From Myxococcales bacterium (lineage in GTDB: Bacteria > Myxococcota > Myxococcia > Myxococcales > Myxococcaceae), in the NCBI GenBank assembly GCA_003153055.1, contig PMBV01000354.1, positions 1-20,315 of the forward strand: a stretch of DNA of 20,315 bases, read 5' to 3'. The notes beneath the pieces were generated by a model. It had not been told where the DNA came from. It ran no database searches and worked only from the letters and a program-made list of their open reading frames with translations. Both the position numbers and the translations under genes were made by a program. This document shows positions 14,911 through 20,315 of this stretch, one piece after another; positions within the stretch are counted from its first letter, which is position 1, and the number at the start of each line of letters is the position of its first letter.

Positions 14911-17346
14911 GTGGATCTGATCGGGCACAAGTTCGGGGGGAGCAGCCTCGCCTCGGCCGAACGCATCGCCAAGGTAGCTGAGATCGTCTTGGGCCGAGAC
15001 GAGCGGCAAGTCGTCGTCGTGTCAGCCATGCAAGGCGTCACCGACGCGCTCATCGCACTGGTGCAGACCGCGGCCGCTCAAGACCAGTGGCAGCCAGCGC
15101 TCCAGGCCATCGTGACCAAGCACCTCGACGCGGCCAAGGCGCTGCTCGGTGACGAAGCCGAGGCCACGGTGAGCTGGCTGGAAACCGAATTTCACGCCCT
15201 CGACGAGCTGCTCCGCGCTCAGGCGCTGGTGGGCGCCGTGTCGAACGATCTCCTCGAGCTCGTTTCGGGGCTGGGCGAGGTGTGGTCGTCGCGGCTGCTC
15301 CACGCGTTGCTCCGCTCCAAGGGCGCGGCCTCGAGCTGGCTCGACGCGCGCGAGGTGCTGGTGGTCGAGCGCGGAGAGCTCGGCTCGGTGGTGGACTACC
15401 AGGCGTCGGCCGCGAAGCTCGCCGCCAAGCTCCCTTCGCCCGAGCAGCGCATCGTCGCCACTGGGTTCATCGCGCGCGATCGCAGTGGGCGCATCACCAC
15501 CCTGGGGCGCAACGGGAGCGACTTCTCGGGGGCCATCTTCGCCGCCCTGCTCGGCGCCAAGGAGCTCCACCTGTGGAGCGATGTCGAGGGCGTGCTCTCC
15601 GCCGACCCCCGGGTGGTGCCCGAGGCGGTGCTGATCGAGCGGCTGTCGTACTCCGAGGCCTGTGAGCTGGCCTACTTCGGCGCCCGAGTGATTCACCCCC
15701 AGACGATGGCACCGGCCTTCGAGCGGGGCATTCCCATCTTCGCCCGGAGCACCTTCCAGCCGACGCACCCTGGTACCTGCATCTCGGCTGAGGTCGATCG
15801 CAGCCGCCCGGTGAAGGGCGTGACGACGTTCTCGGGGCTGGCGATCCTCAACATCGAGGGTGCCGGCATGATCGGTGTCCCCGGCACGGCCGAGCGAGCC
15901 TTTCAGGCCCTCAAGGCCGCTGGCGTCTCGGTGGTGATGATCTCCCAGGGGAGCTCGGAGCATTCGATCTGCTGCGTCATTCAGGAGAAAGACTCCCTGG
16001 CGGCACAGAAGGCAGTGCAGGCGGCCTTCGTCAGCGAGCTCTCCAGTGAGCAGCTCCACGACGTGACCGTCACTCCGGGCGTGGCGGTGCTGGCGGTGGT
16101 GGGCGACGGCATGGCCGGAAGCCCAGGCATCGCGGCCCGACTGTTCACCTCGCTGGGGCGGGCTGGCATCAACGTGCGAGTCATCGCCCAGGGCAGCTCG
16201 GAGCGGAACATCTCGGTGGCCATCGACGCGTCCGATGCGCGGCGGGCGCTCAGGGCCGTGCACGCCGGCTTCTACCTGTCACCCGTCACCATCTCGGTGG
16301 GCATCATCGGGCCGGGGAACGTGGGCCGCGCGCTGGTGGGCCAGATCGCCCTCGCCAGGGAGCGCCTGCTCGCCAAGGCCAACCTCGACTTGCGGGTTCG
16401 CGCCATCGCCACTCGCAAAGCCATGGCACTGGGCGACCCGCTCCTCGAGCTGAGCGACGTGCGCCGGCTGCTCGACTCGGGCGTCCCGACCGATCTCGAT
16501 CGCTTCGTCGATCAGGTGCACGCCGAGCACCTGCCTCACGCGGCGATCATCGACTGCTCGGCGAGCGATGCCGTGGCCCAGCACTACGACGGCTGGCTCG
16601 AGAAGGGCATCCACGTCATCACGCCCAACAAGCACGCCGGCTCTGGGCCCCTCGAGCGCTACACGAGCATCAAGTCACGCCGAGGCCAGTTCCGCTACGA
16701 GTCGACGGTGGGGGCCGGGCTCCCGGTCATCACCACGCTGCGCGACCTCATCGACACCGGCGACGAGGTGCTCTCGGTCGAAGGCATCTTCTCGGGGACC
16801 CTGGCGTACCTCTTCAATCGCTTCGTCGGCCAAGAGTCGTTCTCGGGGCTCGTGCGCACGGCGCGGAGCCTGGGGTACACCGAGCCTGACCCCCGCGATG
16901 ATCTCTCGGGCCTCGACGTGGCGAGGAAGCTCGTCATCCTCGCCCGCGAGAACGGCTGGAAGACCAGCCTCGACCAGGTCGAGCTCGAGAACCTCGTGCC
17001 CGCTGCCCTCCGCGCCGTCTCAGTCGACGAATTCATGGCACGCCTCGGCGAGCTCGACGGGCCGATGAACGAGCGACGAGCCTCGGCGAAGGCGAAGGGC
17101 ACGGTGCTCCGTTACGTGGCCCGCCTCGACGCCACCGGGAGCGCCCGGGTCGGCCTCACCGAGCTCGACCCCGACCACGCCTTCGCTCACATTCGGCTCA
17201 CCGACAACGTGGTGCAGTTCACCACCCGCCGGTACCGCGACAATCCCCTGGTCGTGCAAGGCCCGGGGGCGGGGCCCGAGGTCACCGCGGCCGGGGTCTT
17301 CGCCGATCTCCTGCGGGTGGCCGCCTCGCTGGGAGCGAGGCTCTAA
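14911..17346 (+). CDS. thrA: Bifunctional aspartate kinase / homoserine dehydrogenase
   Basis: An 811-residue fusion (E. coli ThrA, 820) carrying the first and third steps from aspartate to threonine. The aspartokinase domain starts at once with K7-F-G-G-S-S12 and includes [16 protein letters not shown] and [15 protein letters not shown]. Two linked ACT domains follow (near 312-380, [17 protein letters not shown], and 391-450, [17 protein letters not shown]), the usual site of threonine feedback. The homoserine dehydrogenase part has the dinucleotide motif G467-PGNV-G472, VITPNKHAG near 570, [12 protein letters not shown] and [16 protein letters not shown] 14911 is chosen over GTG 14869 because of AAGGA six bases upstream and because KFGG sits at the normal position. 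thrB follows after one base. Confidence 0.97.
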   Translation: MDLIGHKFGGSSLASAERIAKVAEIVLGRDERQVVVVSAMQGVTDALIALVQTAAAQDQWQPALQAIVTKHLDAAKALLGDEAEATVSWLETEFHALDELLRAQALVGAVSNDLLELVSGLGEVWSSRLLHALLRSKGAASSWLDAREVLVVERGELGSVVDYQASAAKLAAKLPSPEQRIVATGFIARDRSGRITTLGRNGSDFSGAIFAALLGAKELHLWSDVEGVLSADPRVVPEAVLIERLSYSEACELAYFGARVIHPQTMAPAFERGIPIFARSTFQPTHPGTCISAEVDRSRPVKGVTTFSGLAILNIEGAGMIGVPGTAERAFQALKAAGVSVVMISQGSSEHSICCVIQEKDSLAAQKAVQAAFVSELSSEQLHDVTVTPGVAVLAVVGDGMAGSPGIAARLFTSLGRAGINVRVIAQGSSERNISVAIDASDARRALRAVHAGFYLSPVTISVGIIGPGNVGRALVGQIALARERLLAKANLDLRVRAIATRKAMALGDPLLELSDVRRLLDSGVPTDLDRFVDQVHAEHLPHAAIIDCSASDAVAQHYDGWLEKGIHVITPNKHAGSGPLERYTSIKSRRGQFRYESTVGAGLPVITTLRDLIDTGDEVLSVEGIFSGTLAYLFNRFVGQESFSGLVRTARSLGYTEPDPRDDLSGLDVARKLVILARENGWKTSLDQVELENLVPAALRAVSVDEFMARLGELDGPMNERRASAKAKGTVLRYVARLDATGSARVGLTELDPDHAFAHIRLTDNVVQFTTRRYRDNPLVVQGPGAGPEVTAAGVFADLLRVAASLGARL

Positions 17347-17347
17347 G

Positions 17348-18277
17348 ATGCGTGCGACCGCTTTCTGTCCTGCGTCGATCGGCAACGTCGCGGTGGGCTT
17401 CGACGTCTTGGGCCATGCGCTGGCCGGGCCAGGTGATCGCGCCACCGTGACGCGAACCACTGACGGCCAGGTGCGGGTCACCGCCATTCGGGGCGTGGTC
17501 GCCGATCTGCCGCTCAATCCCGAAGAGAACACCGCCGGTCGAGCGCTCCTGGCCTTGGCCAAAGGGCTCGGCCAGGGCGTCGGCTTCGAGGTCGAGATCG
17601 ACAAGGGCATCGCGCTGGGCTCGGGCATGGGCGGCTCGGCGGCGTCGGCGGTGGCCGCGCTGGTGGCCGCCAACGCGACCTTGGAGCAGCCAGTGTCGCT
17701 GGCCACGCTGTACGACTGCGCCATTGAGGGTGAGGCCGCCGCCAGCGGCAGCCGTCACGGCGACAACGTCGGGCCGATGATTCTGGGAGGGCTCGTCATC
17801 GCTCCTGCCAAGGGCGAGCCGGTCTCGGTGCCAGTGCCCGAGTGGCTCCACGTCGGCCTGGTGCACCCGCACTTCGTCCTCGAGACGCGCCGGGCACGAG
17901 CCGCGCTCGCAGGGGCCTATCAGCTCTCCGACTTCGTGGTGCAGAGCGAGGGCCTCGCCCTGGTGTTGGCGGGCTGCTTCCGCGGCGACGCGTCGCTCTT
18001 GCGCCGGGGCTTTCGAGACGTCTTGGTCGAGCCCAGGAGGGCAAGCCTCATTCCCGGTTTCGCCGGGGTGAAGGCCGCTGCCCTCGAGGCCGGAGCGCTG
18101 GGCGCCAGTATTTCGGGGGGAGGCCCGAGCGTCTTTGGTTGGTTCGACTCGCGGGAGCGCGCCGAGGTGGCGGTCAGGGCCATGGCCGCGGCCTTCGCCC
18201 AAGAGGGCCTGGCGAGTGACGTGCTGGTGTCGAAGGTGAATGTCCCGGGAGCGAGGGTCGAATCGTGCATTGCGTGA
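17348..18277 (+). CDS. thrB: Homoserine kinase
   Basis: Phosphorylates homoserine to O-phosphohomoserine with ATP. The 309-residue GHMP-family kinase shows [16 protein letters not shown] at the N-terminus, the ATP loop [11 protein letters not shown] at about 91-101, [10 protein letters not shown] near 137 and the C-terminal [11 protein letters not shown] motif. Length equals E. coli ThrB. The ATG comes one base after the thrA stop with GCGAGG seven bases upstream, and the end overlaps thrC by 13 bases, so the three enzymes are clearly cotranslated from one message. Confidence 0.97.
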   Translation: MRATAFCPASIGNVAVGFDVLGHALAGPGDRATVTRTTDGQVRVTAIRGVVADLPLNPEENTAGRALLALAKGLGQGVGFEVEIDKGIALGSGMGGSAASAVAALVAANATLEQPVSLATLYDCAIEGEAAASGSRHGDNVGPMILGGLVIAPAKGEPVSVPVPEWLHVGLVHPHFVLETRRARAALAGAYQLSDFVVQSEGLALVLAGCFRGDASLLRRGFRDVLVEPRRASLIPGFAGVKAAALEAGALGASISGGGPSVFGWFDSRERAEVAVRAMAAAFAQEGLASDVLVSKVNVPGARVESCIA

Positions 18278-19530
18278 GTACCCGCGGAAACGACTCCGCG
18301 TCCCTGAGTGAAGCCATCGCGGTCGGTCTGGCGCGGGACGGCGGGCTGTTCCTCCCCCAGAGCCTCCCTCTGGTCAGCCTCCAGCCGGGTGCTCTGCCTT
18401 CGGTCGCCGAGGCGCTCCTTCGCCCGCTGTTCGACGGTGAGCCGCTCGCCTCGCAGCTCCACGAGATCTGCACCGGGGCCTTCACCTTCCCCGCGCCGGT
18501 GCGGTGGCTCAGCGACGAGTCTGGGCTGTTGGAGCTGTTCCACGGGCCCACCGCCGCGTTCAAGGACTTCGGGGCGCGCTTCCTCGCTGAGACGCTCAGC
18601 CGACTCGAGCGTCCTCGCCTCACCACCATTCTGGTCGCGACCTCCGGCGACACCGGGGCCGCGGTGGCCGCCGCCTTCCATCGACGAGAGGGCTTTCGGG
18701 TGGTGGTGCTGTACCCCGATGGCCGGGTCTCGGCCCGGCAGGCCCACCAGCTCGGCGCCTTCGGTGACAACGTGGCGACGTACCGCGTGGCCGGCACCTT
18801 CGACGACTGCCAGCGCATGGTGAAGGAGTCCTTCGCCGACTCCCAGCTCCGCGAGCGCCATCACCTGGGGTCTGCCAACAGCATCAGCCTCGGTCGTCTG
18901 CTCCCGCAGATGGCCTACTATGCCACCGCCGCGCTCGAGGCCCAGCGAGCCGGGAAGCCCGCGCTGTCCTTCGTGGTGCCCACGGGAAACCTGGGCAACG
19001 CGGTGGCGTGTCTCATGGCGCGCTCGATGGGGCTGCCGATTGACCGGGTGGTGCTGGCGACCAATGCGAATCGGGTGCTGGCCGACTACCTGGCGACGGG
19101 GCGCTACGACGCCCGGCCGAGCCTGGCGACGTTGGCCAACGCGATGGACGTGGGCGCTCCGAGCAATGTGGAGCGGCTCCGCGCCATGTTCGTCGAGCCC
19201 TGGGCCCAGGTACGCGCCGACTGGGTCGATGACGAGGCGATTCGCCGCCGCATTCGCACCACGTGGACCGAGCGGGGCACGGTGCTGTGCCCGCACACGG
19301 CCTGTGGTGTCGAGGTGCTCGAGCGGCTCCGAGCCAAGGGTGAAAAGGGCCCATGGCTGGTCGCGGCCACGGCGCACCCGGCCAAGTTCGATTCAGTCGT
19401 CGAGCCTTTGGTGGGGCACACGGTCGTCGCGCCACCTCAGCTCGCCGAGATCCTCGCGAGGCCCGCGAAATCTCGACCCCTGGCGCCCTCGGTGGAAGCC
19501 CTCGCCGAGGCCTTGGCCGACGCCGAGTGA
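18265..19530 (+). CDS. thrC: Threonine synthase
   Basis: A PLP enzyme that converts O-phosphohomoserine to threonine and phosphate. The 421-residue protein opens with CVSTRGND, the usual STRG start, then [11 protein letters not shown]. The PLP lysine is K100 in [24 protein letters not shown] binds cofactor phosphate, and [13 protein letters not shown] and [12 protein letters not shown] follow. Length and motifs match the shorter E. coli-like class. GTG 18265 has GAGGG seven bases upstream and overlaps thrB; GTG 18274 is a possible alternative start. It is last in the operon; gltB begins 81 bases later with its own promoter. Confidence 0.96.
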   Translation: MHCVSTRGNDSASLSEAIAVGLARDGGLFLPQSLPLVSLQPGALPSVAEALLRPLFDGEPLASQLHEICTGAFTFPAPVRWLSDESGLLELFHGPTAAFKDFGARFLAETLSRLERPRLTTILVATSGDTGAAVAAAFHRREGFRVVVLYPDGRVSARQAHQLGAFGDNVATYRVAGTFDDCQRMVKESFADSQLRERHHLGSANSISLGRLLPQMAYYATAALEAQRAGKPALSFVVPTGNLGNAVACLMARSMGLPIDRVVLATNANRVLADYLATGRYDARPSLATLANAMDVGAPSNVERLRAMFVEPWAQVRADWVDDEAIRRRIRTTWTERGTVLCPHTACGVEVLERLRAKGEKGPWLVAATAHPAKFDSVVEPLVGHTVVAPPQLAEILARPAKSRPLAPSVEALAEALADAE

Positions 19531-19547
19531 CAATCAGGGCGTGGGGC

Positions 19548-19576
19548 TTCACCGAGCTGACACGGTGCACTATAAT
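19548..19576 (+). promoter_or_regulatory. Sigma-70-type promoter of gltB
   Basis: A perfect TATAAT at 19571-19576 is 17 bases from TTCACC at 19548-19553 (four of six to the -35 consensus). The start point would be near 19583, giving a leader of about 30 bases that contains GGAAGGA at 19601-19607 before ATG 19612. AT-rich boxes are rare in this G+C-rich sequence, which makes the match more credible. Confidence 0.75.
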
Positions 19577-19611
19577 TTGACGGTTGCGCGTTTGGCGCGC
19601 GGAAGGACGAC

Positions 19612-20315
19612 ATGAAGAAGCCAACCCGTTGGGGATTGTACGAGCCGCAGACCGAGCACGACAGCTGCGGAGTCGGCTTCGTCGCGAACATCAAAGGCCA
19701 GGCGTCGCGGTCGATCGTCGAGCAAGGGCTCGAGGTGCTGGAGCGTATGCGTCACCGTGGGGCCACCGGGGCCGACCCCCTGACTGGCGACGGCGCCGGC
19801 ATCTTGGCCCAGCTGCCTCACCGCTTCTTTCACCGAGAAGGGCTGAAGCTCGGCTTCGATATGCCGTCGCCCCTGCGGTACGGCATCGGGCAGGTGTTTC
19901 TCCCTTCGGACCCCTTCGCCCGGGCGGAGTGTGAGCGCATCTTCGCCGAGGTGGTGCACCAGGAGCACCAGCGGCTCCTCGGCTGGCGAGACGTGCCGGT
20001 CGACCCGTCGCAGCTCGGGCCGCTGGCGCGCAAGGTGATGCCGGTGATGCGCCAGGTGTACGTGGCCCGGCGCCGCGTGGTGCCCAGCGCCTTCGAGCGC
20101 AAGCTCTTCGTCATTCGCAAGTTGGTAGAGAACCGGGTTCGCTCGTCGGGAGTCGACCCCGAGGGCCGGTTCCACGTGGCCTCGCTGTCGTCGGAGACCA
20201 TCATCTACAAGGGCCTGCTGCTTCCTCAGCAGCTCTCCAAGTTCTACTTCGATCTCAACGATCCAGACTTCGTCAGCGCCATCGCGGTGGTGCACTCGCG
20301 GTTCTCGACCAACAC
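19612..20315 (+). CDS. gltB: Glutamate synthase large subunit, N-terminal part (runs off the window)
   Basis: GltB makes two glutamates from glutamine and 2-oxoglutarate. Only 234 codons are present: the N-terminal class II glutaminase domain. The first 18 residues are the propeptide; C19 in HDSCGVGFVA becomes the N-terminal nucleophile after cleavage. RMRHRGATGADPLTGDGAG is the conserved glutamine-site region, and the frame reaches HSRFSTNT at the window edge. ATG 19612 follows GGAAGGA. The central FMN/Fe-S domains would lie beyond the window. It is 81 bases downstream of thrC but has its own strong promoter. Confidence 0.96.
   Translation, partial: MKKPTRWGLYEPQTEHDSCGVGFVANIKGQASRSIVEQGLEVLERMRHRGATGADPLTGDGAGILAQLPHRFFHREGLKLGFDMPSPLRYGIGQVFLPSDPFARAECERIFAEVVHQEHQRLLGWRDVPVDPSQLGPLARKVMPVMRQVYVARRRVVPSAFERKLFVIRKLVENRVRSSGVDPEGRFHVASLSSETIIYKGLLLPQQLSKFYFDLNDPDFVSAIAVVHSRFSTN

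Noticed and set aside
15022..16263. A 413-codon minus-strand open frame opposite thrA
   Set aside because: A codon-bias shadow rich in His, Arg, Gly and Leu; thrA is unequivocal.
19577..19582. TTGACG just downstream of the gltB TATAAT as a second -35 box
   Set aside because: No -10-like sequence lies at the right distance; that stretch is G+C-rich (around 19599-19604).

Overview
The window is G+C-rich (roughly two-thirds by eye) and densely packed with chromosomal housekeeping genes. It fits a Gram-negative bacterium of the Myxococcota or a close relative. The support is lipoprotein signals, a TolC-family outer-membrane protein, phosphatidylserine decarboxylase, a PilZ protein, and strong G/C preference at third codon positions with many GTG starts. 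The phylum is an inference from style, not a proof. I saw no integrase, transposase, phage gene, CRISPR array or toxin-antitoxin pair, and no gap between genes exceeds about 150 bases.

Layout. (1) 3-7281, plus strand: the 3' part of carA, an unrecognised 214-residue gene overlapping it, a PilZ protein, a metallophosphoesterase, a lipoprotein, psd, hisS, a TlpA/ResA-like thioredoxin and miaA. Several junctions are 4-base stop/start overlaps, so parts of this block are probably cotranscribed and translationally coupled. (2) 7284-8033, minus strand: a two-helix membrane protein with TPR-like repeats, convergent with miaA. (3) 8121-10093, plus strand: tRNA-Leu(CAA), an RsmB-type rRNA m5C methyltransferase, a small helical protein, tRNA-Ala(GGC) and a strong intrinsic terminator. 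(4) 10181-13350, minus strand: a secreted protein of unknown function, class I fructose-bisphosphate aldolase, and two tandem FKBP-type prolyl isomerases, one periplasmic and one a lipoprotein. (5) 13416-20315, plus strand: a TolC-family protein, the complete threonine operon thrA-thrB-thrC, and the start of gltB (glutamate synthase large subunit), which has its own near-consensus promoter.

Functional themes. Region 5 converts aspartate to threonine; the next gene begins glutamate synthesis, and carA at the other end supplies carbamoyl phosphate from glutamine, so both ends concern amino-acid nitrogen. The middle is about translation: HisS, MiaA, two tRNAs and an rRNA methyltransferase. The tRNA-Leu(CAA) carries the A36-A37-A38 signature of a MiaA substrate. 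The envelope is represented by Psd, two lipoproteins, the thioredoxin, the FKBPs and the TolC homologue.

I did not find a convincing undescribed system. The points most worth a second look are the FKBP pair that shares two cysteines in the catalytic domain, the unknown gene coupled to carA, the cysteine cluster in the PilZ protein, and the E. coli-like fused thrA heading thrABC in a non-enteric genome.
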